Part shown: in pieces, positions 50,480 through 63,655 of the stretch | How the letters are laid out: each line of letters starts with the position of its first letter | How positions within the stretch are numbered: the stretch's first letter is position 1 | Assembly: GCA_009792885.1 (NCBI GenBank) | Contig: WMCF01000030.1 | Span: 3,884,891-3,948,890 of the forward strand | Source: Eremophila alpestris peregrina | Taxonomy: Eukaryota; Chordata; Aves; Passeriformes; Alaudidae | Length of the DNA stretch: 64,000 nt | Reading direction: 5' to 3' | The notes under the pieces: generated by a model | Told to the model about the DNA's origin: nothing | The model's database searches: none | The model's input: only the letters and a program-made list of their open reading frames with translations | Made by a program: the position numbers and the translations under genes

Positions 50480-53400
50480 CCAGCAAGCCCTCCCACCTCA
50501 TGATGGATGCTTTTCTTCCTACATCACTTAAATGTATTTTGAATAATGTAGGTGACAACATGAATTTCTCTCAGACTTCATCCATAGCCTCTTTTCAGCT
50601 GCTTATTTATCTCTCCTTTTACATCCCTGCTTCTAAAGCTACTGTTAAAGCTTTTCTGTAGCCTTGTTTCTTCAAGCTCTTGGATAAAGCAACCTGCAGT
50701 AAGAACCAAAGGCCAACACTGTCCACCGGCCTGAACTGACTTTTCAGAGAGTGGTCAGTCTGCACCAGAAGGTGCCCACAACATAAAATCTGCATCAGTT
50801 GTTAGAAACTACATAGAACTGGCCTTTCTCAAATAATGCAGGCTCTAAACAAATGTTTGGTACAAAGTCCCTTTTACCAGGATGGAAAAATGGTATCACA
50901 TCAGTGCAACCCTGGCAGGAGGAGACCTGGGTGTTTCTCTTCAGGCAGGACAAAGCCTCCCTTGAGAAAGCTGTGCTTGAGTGAGCTACAGGCTGTGCTG
51001 CTGTATGGTTATCACAGCAGAGGAGGGGAAGGTTCCTGCTCACTGGGTCTGCAAGGAGAAGCAGTCTTATCCCTGAGAGAGGGGGACCATTCATCCTTCT
51101 TTGTGGAGACTCTGGGCTGCCCAGTTCTGTGCTGGGAGGCACCACAGCCAGTTTCACCACATGCTGCTTGACAAGCAATTGGAGTTATGGCTTTGGTAGG
51201 GAAGAGGAAGAGTGGCCTCTGTCTGCAGCAAACCCAGCATTTTTCCATGACCTGCCTGAAACTAAGGTGGACCTGGTATAAATGTGTCACCTTTATGCCT
51301 TTCACTGTAACATTTGAGAAATGCCTTTACACCTGGGGAGATGGTGCACATTTTAATGGAAAGCCATCAGGAGAACTCACCTAGAAAAGTCCTGAAAGCC
51401 TGGAGCAGACAGCTGCTCACTGACGTGGGCTAGGACTGGGTGGTTGTCACCCTGTGGGTCACCAGCCTGACAGGCAATTCTTCTTGATGAGCAGAACAGT
51501 AGGACTGGGGGAGTCAAGGGAGATGGAAAGTTGGAAATGCTGGAGCTGGGGCCATCCCCATCAGAGCCACAAGACCTCAACACTGTCAGCCCCAATAATC
51601 TGGGGTGGCCTTGCCACTCTTCTGCTGTGAAAGCCCAAAGGAGGCACCTGAGGGATGACCAAGCATTGATTCCACAGCAGCACTGAGCACTCTGAGTGCA
51701 GACACCACAGAAGCTCCTGTTTGTGCACACACAAGATCAGTCAGACCCACATTCTTGCTCCAGCTGTGGCCTACGAAAGGCATGTGAGAGAGCTGAGATG
51801 GGGACCTGGAGAGAACTGCTCAGAAATGCCTGCCACAACTTCACAGTGTCATTGGTCCAAGGGCAGCCTGGTCTGAGATGAGTGGAACCTGAAGAAGCAC
51901 ATTACCCACTAAAGGTGCTCTCCTGCAAGCCCACCTCCCTCATGTAGCTCCTGGGCTGTCAGGGTAAAGGGAGGACCCCTTACTTCATACAGGATGTGCA
52001 GGACACAGCTCTTCTCTCACCACAGGCCATGGAGACCAGCTCTCCATTAGGCAAGACCTCCAGATGTTTCCAACCCACAGCAAATATGGCATCTGTAGTA
52101 GTCGAGACAGTCAAAGCACACAAAGAGCTTCATTAAAAACCTCCAAGGGGTTCCAAGTATTAGGACTTTATCATCTATCAGTCTTCCATACTTATCAGAA
52201 GGCTTCACACACCGACACCTTGTTATTTAACAGTCTCTATCTTATTTTCCAACGGCAACTCCAAGCAGCTCTCAGGGTCTGTCCATTTATGCCAGCAGCC
52301 AGTTCTCCCTCCTCTCTCTTCCTTCTCACAGCACCAGCCCACTCCATCCTGTCCCTGGCACAAAATCTTACCTTGTCTGTCCTTTGCATTACCTCCTGTC
52401 CCCGGAGCTTCACAGCACAGCAGCAGACTGCAACTCCAATTGAGCTGTAACTGTAACCAAAGCCCTCCCAGCCAGCTCACTCTTTATCACACCCATAGCT
52501 GGGAGGGCAAGGCTGTTCCCACTCTAGGGTAATTAACACAGCTGCAATACATTGGCTGCAAGATTACCTTTAGTGCCAACTCTCTTTGCTTCCCCACACT
52601 ATCCTTACCTATCTTACCACACATTCCTATGCTGTACACATCACACTGCTTGCTTCTGGACCTGGCTGATGGGCAGCAGTGAGACAAAAAAGCTGCCTGT
52701 GGCCCACCCCTGGTCTTGCATGTCCAGTGCTTGGGGAACACTTGAAGTGTGAATGAGGGATTTCTTGAGCTGCTCTCCACTTGGATGAAGCTACCAAGCT
52801 GATCAAGGAAACTGCTGTCAACCTTGTGTTTGTCACAGCACAGACAGACCAGCTTGCCCACTCCATGGGTTTTTTTGCCTGTTGTTTCTCCTACAGCTTA
52901 ATCTAAGGGCTACAGAACTTAATTCTGAGCTCAGTACTCAATATAAGACAGAGGTCTGAAGATCCTTCAATTTTTATTACTTTAGTGGGAATGATTATTG
53001 TGCAAGAGAGACAAAAATTCCTTTAAATAAAAAATAATTTTACTTTTTTTGTTCACTAGCCTCAAACCATGTTAGCATTGAATTTTAAAGGTCAGGGCTG
53101 GAGTAATACAGCTCACCAGTTAGGTCTTCACTAGCCTATTATTGCACCAATTTCAGAAGGAGAAATCTGAAAAAATTGCCAAGGGAGATTGAGATTAGGC
53201 TGGTAAAAAAAAAGCTGAAATGAAACAATGAGGCTCATTGTGTGGGTGACTTTATTAGTTTTTCAGCTTTCTTCTGAAGAGTGCTTCTCTCACAAAACTT
53301 AAACACCAGTGCTCTGCCAGAGAATCCCCTGGCACTTGGCCTGTTGGGTCAGACATCTGTGATACTGCAGTCATGTGCAGCCCCTGCAGATATTGAGGGC

Positions 53401-56400
53401 ACCACATGAACTACACAAATAGAAGTGTGTCAAAGTCAGGCATTTTAGACTATGTAAGTGGCAAATTTTCATGCAGCTCATGAAAGGGCTCCCATCATCT
53501 CTGACAAGACAAAAAAGTGCTGTCCCCCAGGGCTCCTTCTGTATGTGTGATTTGTGAAATGTTAGGAAGTCGGCTGATGGTTGCAAATTGCTTGACACTT
53601 GAGAGAAGGGGTAAATAGATGAGGAAAAACTGGAGATCAAGGACTCTCCACTCAAACAGCTCACATTTAAAAGATACTTCATTAGTATCAACACATCAAC
53701 AGAACCTGGAGATACTCTACATTTGTAAAGCCACATGCTTTGGCACTTCAAGAGCAAACATAAAATGTCCACGTGCAAGCAGGACTAAAAAAGTTAAGAA
53801 AATGATTCCTTGCTAAAAATATTTTGTTTGAAGTAAAGCCATGCCAAGCAGGGAGAACAGTCAAAGAGAAAAGAACAGCTAAAACACAGGATGGGCAGCA
53901 GGTACAGTCTTTTGTAAGCAAGTTAGCACTTTACACTTTACTTTGAACAAATATACCTGGTTTATTCCCATTTTAAGTCTTGTCTAGCAATAAAGTGATC
54001 TCATAGTAAGCCAGGAGGTGGTGATGTTCCTTACAGAAATAGCAAACTGCTGAGCAGGGTGCCTTGGGACAAACTAACAGTGCATACAGTTCAGCACGTG
54101 TGTTGGAGGATGCCAGGCACAGAGTTGTTTCTGTCATAAGTCATCTGGCAAGTGTAGGAGCTAGTAATATCAAGTGATAGCTAAAGGAGAAATATTTTCT
54201 CTTACAACATCTTTAGCAAAATTCTGCAGCTTTTCTACTCCTGCGACGAATTTGTTCAATGCTCAGTGAGTAATAAATAAGCAGAGGACACATGAAATAG
54301 GAGACTTCAATGCCTGAACCTGGGGTGTGCAGTGCCTTCACCCACCAATTCTTCTGTTCAGGCATTGCCCAGCAAAGAGGCCCTGGCAGCTAGCCCATGG
54401 CCCTTGAAAATGCCTCTGATGGAGAGTGACTTGCAAGAGAGGGTTTTGTAATTTAAGGGGACCATTTATTACCTCCTTGACTCTAATCAGGTTGATTTAT
54501 ACCACTGAAGGATTTGGACCACATACATGTCTGAAAAGTGTTTGCAATACCTCTGATTTGATGATGGTTATTAGCCTGACCTTGCTGACCTTGATATCCA
54601 CACTGTGGGCTGTGATACACTCAAAGTGCTCAAGCACTGTGGGGGATTTGGGGTAGTTTTTCCAGAAGCCCTGGTAGATGGCTGAAATATCACAGCTTTA
54701 GATTTTCCTGCCTTATGTGAGATGGCTTTTGCACTCCAGTGCTAACAAATTACTGCACTGTCCCTTCTGATCCTCAGCTTTACTACTAGAACTATTAGAG
54801 AAAATCAGAGCTGTGCATCATCTCCTGAAGGTGGGTTCATGTTGCAATATTAGTGTCATGTAATTCTTTCTAGGTCAGCTTTGAATTGCATTTGTGCGTT
54901 TGTAATGAAGGAACAGCCAGCTAAAAACGAAGTCCTGGACTTGCAAATGACTTGGCAGAGCCTTCTGGGCCTGAATGTCAAGTCTAGCTAAATACATCTC
55001 CAGGGGTCAGACTTGAGTTTTCAGTCTTCAAAAACATGCTGCAGTATCAATATCCCTTATGCTTTTGCTTCCTGGGGAATTTGGAATGATCATGCTTTGC
55101 CAATGTGATATTTTAGCTCCTAAAAGTTTTTTTAAAAACTTGTCTAAAAGTTTTTTAAGAGATGATTCCATCACAAGCAATATTGTTGCTGTTGGGGAGT
55201 TTTAAATTTTCTTTGTTTTCTTACCTCTGGGCCTTGCACTGTGCTTGTTCACTCTGTGTGGGTGACACTGCAAAGTGACACAGAGTCCCTTAGTATATGG
55301 TTCAAATGCTAGCTGTGAAACTCCATCCAATATTTCCAGACCCAAATATCTTAATTAAGATTAATTAAGATTAATTAATTCTCATTTTCAAATCCTGAAT
55401 ACATTTGTGTGTATTATAGCAGACCACATGTTTGTTGATATTGGGATGAATGAAATTATCTGATTCACTGTTTGGGAATTGTGAACATACCCTATGATAT
55501 CTCTGAATGTCACCATTCATTTTAAAAAGCTCTAAACTAATGGCACTATAAGGACTAATTACTGTGCTGTGATTCTAGGTGTGTTACATCAGTCTTAATA
55601 ATTACATGCTTGATTTAAGATTAACACATTGTGAAACATGCTTGTATTAAGATATTCTTTGTGGCAAATGAGGCATCAAATATAACAACAGTTCTCTCCA
55701 CAGCATTAGAAGAAGCTTTTCTCTTTTTCCCACAGGGCATACTAAATCACCATTTTCCTCACTTCAGGCTGAAGTTTTCTGACATTGTTGGGAAGTCAGA
55801 GGGCAGCAGAATTATATGAAGAAATGTGTAAATTGAATGGAATAGATAGAAATGGTATGAGTTAATCCAGTGAGGATGAATCTTGATATAAGAAAGGACT
55901 TGCCAATGCCTTCACAGGTTTGGGCTGAATTAAAAAGAAAATAGCTGGGCTGGTCTCTCTTCTCCCTGAAGAGAAAGTTATTTTGCCTACAAGAATTAAA
56001 ATGAAACATGCTTCTGAATCCAGACATAAGATAAGTATCTTTCAAAGTTTCAGCACTCTGGTTATGTGCCAGTTTTGTCTGGAGAAGCTCTCCTCTTTTT
56101 GCATGACTGAGCTTGTAGCAGCAAATGGCACCATCCTGCCAAAAGGGAGGGCTTGAAATTCTCCCTTGCATGTCTCCTGGGAGCATGGGCACCCAGCAGC
56201 CTCACACAGCACACAGTGAGTGTCTGCCTGAACTGGGGGCTCTTCCCTTCTGCCTGGAGAGAGCTGGCACCTGGGGAGCACTTGCAGAAAGAAGGCTGAG
56301 CTGCTGCTTGCAGCTGAAGCTGGATGCCCAGCTGAGCCTGCAGAGCTGCCCATGGCTGAGAAAAGGGAGTCAGTCCCACTCCTGCTGCTGCTGATCCCAC

Positions 56401-57693
56401 TATCCCACCACCTTCCTTGCATGGCTAAAACCTTCTTAGATCCTCTCCTGTTCCCATTCACCTGCCAAAATGGCAAAACCTGGCCACTGCTTTGGCTCAG
56501 AGAGGAGCCTGGTGCATGCCATCCCTGGCAGAGGTAGTGGTAGGAGCTTTGGCCAGGGGCTGGGATGGGAACCACGCCCTTTTGGCAGCAGGGACGTGTT
56601 CTGTTGGCTCAGGCAGTCTCAGGAAACCTTACCCCAAGACAGCTGCAAAAGGAGGAATAGCACAAACAGCAACCTGGAAAGGAGGCAAAGCAGCTTCTCC
56701 CACTCTAGCCTGACTTTTCCCCTGTGGCAGTTGGCTTTAAGAAGCTGGTGAGGGTGAGGAGTAGAGAAAACAACAGTAGTGGACACAGGTGCCCAGTAAA
56801 GGTGTAGCAAACGGGCAAAGAGCAGATGGAAGGCTCATGTGCCATCTCTAGTGGTGTGTCTGTAGGAAGAAGCCATTCATATTCAGGAGTAAAATGCAGT
56901 TTCCCTTAAGGAAAGGAAAGCACACAGATGAGTTCTCTGGGTGACTAAGAGCTCGTGGGACTGCCCAGGACAGCATCCCTGCCATGTGGTCTTCTCCTTC
57001 CCCCTTCATAAATGGCAGAACTTCATAAACTTTTGGTATGCCAGAAAACAGCCTGTGAGACATCCAGGACGATAAGGGCAGTGTGCAGGTCTGGGGCTGG
57101 TTCCCAAACTGCTCCACAGAAATTAAAGGACAAAACCTCAAGTCAGATTTAAAAATCCCTTAAGGCACAAGGGATACTGATGGTAGCTTTACTCCTACTC
57201 CTTTACTCTCACTCTCCATCCCCCAGATATTTCTTCAGTTGATATTGATCCATTTAAGATGTATAAAGCAAATAACTGTATTTAACAGCCCTAGTTGTGA
57301 GCAATCAAAGAGCTGTTAGAAATTCTCAGAATGTGAATCTACAATGTTTACCCTCAGGCAGGAATTCCATTAATAATTTAAGATGTCTGTGTGCAATTGA
57401 ACAGTAATGGTAATTTTCAGCTATAAGAGATCAATCTAACAGTGTATTCCAGATGTCTGTAAGCTGTGGGAACAGTTCTTCTCTGGGTAAATGTCATCTT
57501 TATATACTGTGAGCTCTGAAAAATTACAGCCATTTTTCTCTATGGTTCATTTACAGAGCTTTCTTGAATCCCAGGAAAAGCCCTTACAATGTGACCCTCA
57601 TCTTGCACACGTATCATTGCCTTGCAGAGCTGCTGCTGCCTTGCCCTCTAAGTCCAATGCTTCTTAAGTGTCCAAAGCCTCAGAAGTGAATCA
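50480..57693. other. Intergenic, no gene seen (7.2 kb)
   Basis: I find no gene I can support. G+C-richer patches (about 50.9-51.8, 52.2-52.9 and 56.1-56.8 kb) yield overlapping open frames on both strands, up to 177 codons on the minus strand at 56042-56575. None has a recognisable domain, conserved motif or splice structure. A decamer repeat lies at 55351-55380. Confidence 0.55.
55351..55380. repeat. TTAATTAAGA decamer tandem repeat
   Basis: TTAATTAAGA is repeated twice exactly, and a third unit differs in its last bases. The tract is short, palindromic and AT-only except for one G per unit. Confidence 0.8.
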
Positions 57694-57800
57694 CAGAATG
57701 AAAGAATACAATGAGCTGGAAAGGGCCCACATGGATCATCAAGTCTAAATCCTGTCCTTCCACAGGACAGTGTGAAGAATCACAGCATGTGCCTGAAAGC
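57694..57800 (-). mobile_element. CR1 LINE 3'-end fragment
   Basis: TCACAGAATGAAAGAATACA, GAGCTGGAAAGGGCCCACAT, GGATCATCAAGTCTAAATCC, TGTCCTTCCACAGGACAG and AGAATCACAGCATGTGCCTG follow the antisense order of a CR1 3' end closely. Similarity fades after about 57800, although weak resemblance may run to about 57860. Confidence 0.85.
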
Positions 57801-58888
57801 AGTGAGTGGGGGGCACTGGTTTTAGCCTGCCTCCCTGAGGAGCAGCTCTAGATCCACCTGGAGCTGGATCAGCTGCTGGCTCAGCCCAGGGCACAATCAC
57901 ACATCGGACACATAAGGTCAAACGATGCAGTCATGCATCAGACAATGCACTGCTTCTGCAAGAAAACATCTCTCAATAGGATGCTTGGCTATCAGCCTGG
58001 TTTCACACTGGCATCCAAGGTGACAAATCCATGGTGTGTCCACCTGCAGGTCAGCAGCTCCATGCCAGTCTGGTATGGGCTCCTCCCTCATGGGAAGGAC
58101 TGGCTGTACAGGTACAGAAAGGCTCCATAAGACCAGGGTGTAAATCTCCACACAAAGTATTTTCAGGGAGGGCAACAACTGGGAAATCAATAAGGAATAT
58201 ATCAGTGCAAATAAATTCCACATGAAAATAACAGCTGTAAGAACATCTAGTCCAGGTACCTCCTTGTCTGGAGGATCCTAAAATCCCTGACATGCTGACA
58301 TGGTTTCCCACAGGTGGGCAGTGCAACCTTTCAGGTTCTGTAAATAAAATGCCATAACACCCCCTCTGGAAGGGGTGTTTTGGCCCAAGGTCCCTGCTGG
58401 CTGCCTCCAGCTGGAGGATGGTGCCCAAACCTGCCTTCAGCCTCCTTCAGAAGATGCCAGATGCTTTCCAGGCTGGTTGTCCCTACTGATGGCCTTTGAG
58501 CTATAGAGATTCTACCAGCTGTGATTAGCACTGTAACAACAAAAACCAGCCTGATAGTCAAGGCTAATAGTGGGGGAGGGGAACAATAATCAGTTTTTAC
58601 TGGACTTTTCTGAATTCAGCCTCCCTCAACAAGGATGATTACAGCTAATTAGGCAGAACATGGTAACAACACTCACATTTGGATGTGTGGTGTTTCGATG
58701 GAAGAGGAAATTAAATAGGATGTGATCAGAGAGCTGCAGACAAAGAAAATGAGGCCAGTCCAAACAAGTAGCTTTTCATCAGAGAATGGATGAATAGATT
58801 AGTCAATTTATTTTGTTGTACCTAGAACATTCATAAGCATTACATAGTACTGTAATTTGCAATTCAAGGAAGAATCTGACCTACCATC

Positions 58889-58890
<2 letters not shown>
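57801..58890. other. Intergenic, no gene seen
   Basis: Mixed sequence containing one copy of the 39-base dispersed repeat (58162-58200). No gene is recognised, although several 60-125 codon open frames overlap on both strands. Confidence 0.5.
58162..58200. repeat. Dispersed 39-base repeat, copy A
   Basis: This segment, starting TTCAGGGAGGGCAACAACTG, aligns without gaps to 60722-60760. It has 32 of 39 identities and all seven differences are transitions. The flanks do not align. It may be a fragment of an old transposon that I cannot name. Confidence 0.5.

Positions 58891-58951
<61 letters not shown>
58891..58951. repeat. CA/TG dinucleotide microsatellite
   Basis: About 30 AC units, interrupted once by AG at 58921-58922 and ending in AGAG. 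A run this long is likely to vary in length between individuals. Confidence 0.95.
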
Positions 58952-58954
<3 letters not shown>

Positions 58955-59062
58955 ATTCTCTTCACCAAGGGTCCAAAGCAAATGTACTACATTTGTTTAG
59001 TACCCAGGATTGTCACACTGGAAGGATGCCAGGGCTCAGCAATCTGAGCAGCAAAATAAGGA

Positions 59063-59112
59063 TTACAGAATCATTAAGGTTGGTTAAACCCCTTGAGATG
59101 GAGTCCACCAAG
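59063..59112 (-). mobile_element. Possible CR1 LINE 3'-terminal remnant
   Basis: TTACAGAATCATTAAGGTTGG, then TTAAACCCCTTGAGATGGAGTCCA, resembles the antisense CR1 terminus (AGAATCATTAAGGTTGGAAA-type). Only about 50 bases can be matched. Confidence 0.55.
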
Positions 59113-60721
59113 GAGATGCAAGGTGGACCAGATGACTGGGTCCAGTGAAGGCACTGGCAGCTTTGGCACAACTCAGAGACACCTGGCAAAATTTCTGGAT
59201 ATCTTTTGATATAGTACAAGAACTTTAAATGTGAGCAGAGACTTGTGCTGCTTTGGTTGCTAGCAGGTGTGATCCCAGCTCTGAGACACACAGCTCTGGT
59301 CTGACCATCCTGCAAAACTACACCCCCAAGCTTGTAGCCACTCTTGAAAATGTGGATCTCCAGACAAAGGTCTTTTTCACATTACCATGTAAGAACTGGG
59401 AAGGATGTATACCTTGAACTGACAGTACTTTTTTCTTGCCTGCTGTTGGCAGTGTGGCCAGAGACAAGAAGAAACCTGAGGTTTCTGCTCTCCTCCTTAG
59501 CATAAGCTAACAGCAGGATTGCACCCAGTGGTCACTGTTAGTGGTCATGTCAAACACCAAACACCTGTCCATGTGCAGCCAAGGCAGAAAGCAGGCAATT
59601 GAAAGATTCTTGCTGATTAAAGGTATTGTCAAGGGAAATCCCACAGGCTGTGAATTCTGCACAGCACAGATTTCATCCAGAAATTCCTGCTTCACACTCT
59701 CCCCATACCAAAATTGCATCACACTTTCAAGCTGAGCACCTGGCTCTGAATACCTCTTTTGGACAGTGATGTTTTTTTCTTCTGTGAGCTGAAAGAACAA
59801 AATCACAAACAAGTATATGAGAAAATTATTGCCTCAGCAATAACCTCTCCATAACCCAGTGGGGTGGAATTGTGTACAAAAAAAGACTTCGCACTAAGAT
59901 GTAACAGTTACCAATAAAAACTTCAGGCCATGTCACTGAAGCTGTATATTATCCATGCAATTTACAGAATCTATTCTAATTTAGCCACTTTCCCAAGAAT
60001 ATGAATGAGGCAAATGAAAGGCTTCACGGGAGCAGAAATAACAGTGAAGCTATGGAGGTGTCTGAGTAGGGACTGGCAGCTCAAGCTTCAGGCAAGATGA
60101 CAAATAACCCAGGACCCAGAGCCCAGCAGTGCGTGGTTTCTCCCAGGTGCCTCCTGCTGCAGCATCATTCCTTGCTGGAGAGCCTGGCCACAGCCGTGTG
60201 AGGAGGGCAGGGGATGGCTGCCTGTGCAGGAAAGGCTGGGCAATGTGCATGGAGAAACTGTCCCCAGACTGAGGGACAGGGCATTGCTCCCTAGGACTGC
60301 TGGCCACCCCTTTCCATAAGTGTCCTGCTTGCTGAATAAATAATAAAAAATAAAATTAAAATTTAGCCAAATCTTACAATAAAGGGATATAGTAACCACA
60401 GCCCCATTTAAAGATACATTGGCTGCCAAAATGTCACCTTCTTCTCTGCCCTCCTCAGATTATGCTACAAATTCCCAGCTTGTTCCATCCATGCTTCCCA
60501 TCAGCTTGCTCTGCCACTTGAACACATGGATACTTCCTGTCACCTCCAGCCTCCACTTTCACATAGGGATAAACTTATTTTTGCAGACCACATGGAAATT
60601 CTCAAGTAACAACTTGTTGGTCTTTAAAAGCATCGATATTTTTCAACTCTTTCAAAAATATGGATTTCATTTGTTCTAACACAGCTGCTATTTCTTAAAT
60701 TTTATTTTTCAAGCACTTTTC

Positions 60722-60760
60722 TTCAGGGAGAGCAACAATTGAGAAACCAACAAGAAGTAT
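60722..60760. repeat. Dispersed 39-base repeat, copy B
   Basis: This is the partner of 58162-58200 in the same orientation, starting TTCAGGGAGAGCAACAATTG. The two copies are 2.56 kb apart. Confidence 0.5.
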
Positions 60761-60936
60761 TAGAGGTTTGTGAGAAGCTGCTTGAGCAAGAATGGACTGA
60801 GAACATCAGTCTTCAAACCTGGCTGTTTAAACCTCAGTCTATTCACATTCCATTAAATCACCCCTTCTAATAGTGCATGTTTGCTGATTTGCTTATTTCT
60901 AGGAGAGAAAAAACCTATTTAATATGTAGTTCAGAC

Positions 60937-61030
60937 AAAAAAAAAACAAACAACAAAAAAACCCCAAAAAAATCCAACCAAACAAACAACCAAAAAAACC
61001 CCACATACACAAAAAAAAACCCCCAAAACT
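60937..61030 (+). repeat. A/C-rich low-complexity tract
   Basis: A runs of 6-10 alternate with CAAA, CCAA and CCCC units over about 90 bases. It may be the decayed A-rich tail of a retroposed copy, but I recognise no body beside it. Confidence 0.8.
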
Positions 61031-61499
61031 GTGTACAAACAATTTATATGTCTTCATCGGTAGCCAACAACTACATCATGGTAGGCTGACCTGCAATTAA
61101 ACAGCTTCCCAGTTGCACTGCCCAGCTGAACCAGGCTCCAGTCAGTGCCTGGTTGTCCCAGGCTGCAGAGATCCCACATGACACCAGCATCCCAGGGTCA
61201 ACTTTCAACTCACAGAGACCTTCTTTTAATCTCCCTTTCTTTCCTTCTCTTTCTCTGTCACTAGCTGCAAGCTGTTTCTCATTTCATGTCTTCCTTAAGG
61301 CTGAGCATGACATAACCCTTGTGGATCTCATTCCTGCACCACGGGGAGGAGGGACAATGCTGGTGTTACTACCCCGGCTCCTGATGCCATTCCTTCACTC
61401 TCCTGCTAAAAGGATCAGCTCATCATCTGCAAAATAAACACAAAATGCGGACAGCCAGGTCTGCTGGGGAAGTGACAATAAATGTGTAACAGGGCTGGT

Positions 61500-61900
61500 A
61501 CTCACCGTGCCTCACCCATCCTCACTCATCCGGCTGCGGCCCCATGGGAGGGGATTGGGGACAGCCAAAAGCTTTTCCTTTCAGGGGTCTCCAGACTCGC
61601 TTTGTGAGTGAATGGGGATTTCCACGGGCCCAGTACGGACTGCAGGAGAATCTGCTTGGGCAGAGGGCTGGCTTTGAGCTGCAGGCTGCAGCCGAGGGGC
61701 AGCTGCCATTCCCGGGATGGCATCGCGGGGAAGCTGCGGGATTGCCTGAGCAGCACGGCTCAGCTCAGCTCAGGGTCTGCTCCCTCCTGATGGAAATTCG
61801 GGGCTTGGGCCACAACACAGGGATAACTGGAGAGGTGTTGACGCTGATACTGGACGTGAATACTGATACTGATGTAAGGCAGGCGAACGCAAGCAGGTCT
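61500..61900. promoter_or_regulatory. Isolated CpG-rich segment, possible distal promoter or enhancer
   Basis: About 400 bases contain well over a dozen CpGs (for example within TCCGGCTGCGGCC, CATCGCGGGGAAGCTGCGGG and GCGAACGC), while the flanks have few. On the minus strand a near-consensus splice donor (G|GTGAGTA, GT at 61505-61504) lies at its left edge. No recognisable repeat explains the composition. It could be a first exon of an unrecognised transcript, a regulatory island or chance. Confidence 0.3.
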
Positions 61901-63655
61901 TTGCTCAAGTGGGTAACAGGAAATAGAAGCACAGACATGTTTTGGTATGAGTGTCTCAAAGTTCCTGTCCGTATTGACTTTAATCTTTGCTTCTGTCCTT
62001 TTCTAAAGAGTCACGTTTTAAGTGCTGTCATCCTATTACATTAATATTTTTAACATTTTAATGAGCAATTTCAACTTACAGACCCCAATTTATTTTCCTT
62101 GCTGGTCTGTTTAGCAAATTTCTTTTACTTTCTCCATCGTATGATTAGCAAATCTGCACTTACCCAGGTATTGTGAGCAAGATATTTCATGATGACAGAG
62201 GGAATCATAAGGAGCAATTTAATGTGTCCAATCTCAGAAAAGCCCAGAAACATTTGCATTGTGAAAAATCAAGACTTGCTAATTCAACAAAATAAATTCC
62301 CAATTAGAGTGAAAACAAAACTTCTACTAAAATAGAATGGAAAACATGTTGGAAACTCTGAGTGGCTTTGGTGAAAGCTTTAGGAATTCATTTGATGGCA
62401 AATATGGTCACAGAAAATGGAAAGGATAGCAAGGACAGGGTGACAAGACACTGTGCATGTAGATAGTAGAGATGTGAGAATATGAAATCAGTAAGAATTG
62501 AGCTTGTGCCTGTGAATGACAGTTTAGTGCCAATTCCCAGTCTTCTACAGCAGCACCTGTTCTTTGGGTTCATTTATGTTCATCTTCACTCTTGATTCTT
62601 ACAGTAGCTTTCCAGTATACACAAGAGAGCTGGCTGGCCTTGCTTTTGGCTAAATAAATTCAAAAGTTGCAGAAACAGCTCTTTATTAGCATAAAGCAGA
62701 TAAATTGCAGCAAACTAATAATCTGTGGCTTCACAGACACTCTACCACAATTAAAACACCTTTTGAAGATCTGCACGTTCTCTAGGGCTGGACATGACCC
62801 CATGGCCCTTTGGACCACCCTGTCCCATGTCCTTCCAGGGTGCACAGAGGGACAGGGACTTGCTTATTCCATCCTTGTCTCATGCCAACCCTCCACAAGG
62901 GTCAAACCTGCTACTTTTGCAACAGGATTTTCACTAAAAATCTCCTGTTCCTGAGTTACAGGATATATAGAAAGAAAAATTGCAATAATGAAAACACCAC
63001 TCCAACACCAGACAAGAGGCATATTGCTCCAGTTGTGTGGATGGCTAAGCTCAGAAAATCCCATTCTGTGGAAGTTTATTTGAGAAACTCGAAGTAGTGT
63101 TCCAGCATGAAACTTCTTGCTACCACTGTAAGCATTTCCAACAGCTCTGTTCACTTCCAGGTGCTGAAATAGTAATAAAAATACAGCAGCCCCAAATAGC
63201 TGTCAGGTTTTAAATTTGTCTAAAATTTATCATAAACAAGATGTGGGAAGCTGTGAAGTTGCCTGAGGCATAGCAAAACTAAAACACGAATAATTGCATA
63301 GAAAATTACATAATCCAGGGATTCCCTTCTCCTTCATCCCAGTTATGGAAAATGTTTAGAAAAGCTGGTGACATACTTTCATTCATTTCTCTTTAACAGA
63401 AACCACCATGGAATATCTTTGTCCAAGAAAAAAAACAAAACAAACAAACAAAAAAATACAAACCAAAGAAGACATTTTGCAGAGCTGTAAACTTGTGTCA
63501 GGATCATTTAGGCATGGGCTAATAGAGTTACTCTGCTTATTTGCTTTCTCTTTATGGTGCTGATGCCCACGGATGAGACAACAAGCTTGTCTCCAGTGCT
63601 TCAATGGATTCTTATCTCGGAAATAAGAGATGTTAGCGGGTGTTTCCTTGCGGAC
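61901..63655. other. Intergenic, no gene seen
   Basis: AT-rich sequence without a recognised gene. It contains an A/CAAA tract at about 63428-63462. Confidence 0.55.
63428..63462 (+). repeat. A/CAAA low-complexity tract
   Basis: A run of A8 followed by CAAA units and A7. Confidence 0.8.

Larger units (their letters stand above)
59113..61440. other. Intergenic, no gene seen
   Basis: Mixed sequence with the second 39-base repeat copy (60722-60760) and an A/C-rich run at about 60937-61030. No gene is supported. Confidence 0.55.

Noticed and set aside
56042..56575. 177-codon minus-strand open frame
   Set aside because: It lies in a GC-richer patch with equally long frames in other phases and no domain, splice structure or known relative.
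60877..61089. 70-codon Lys/Asn/Thr-rich open frame
   Set aside because: Encoded by the A/C-rich low-complexity tract at 60937-61030.
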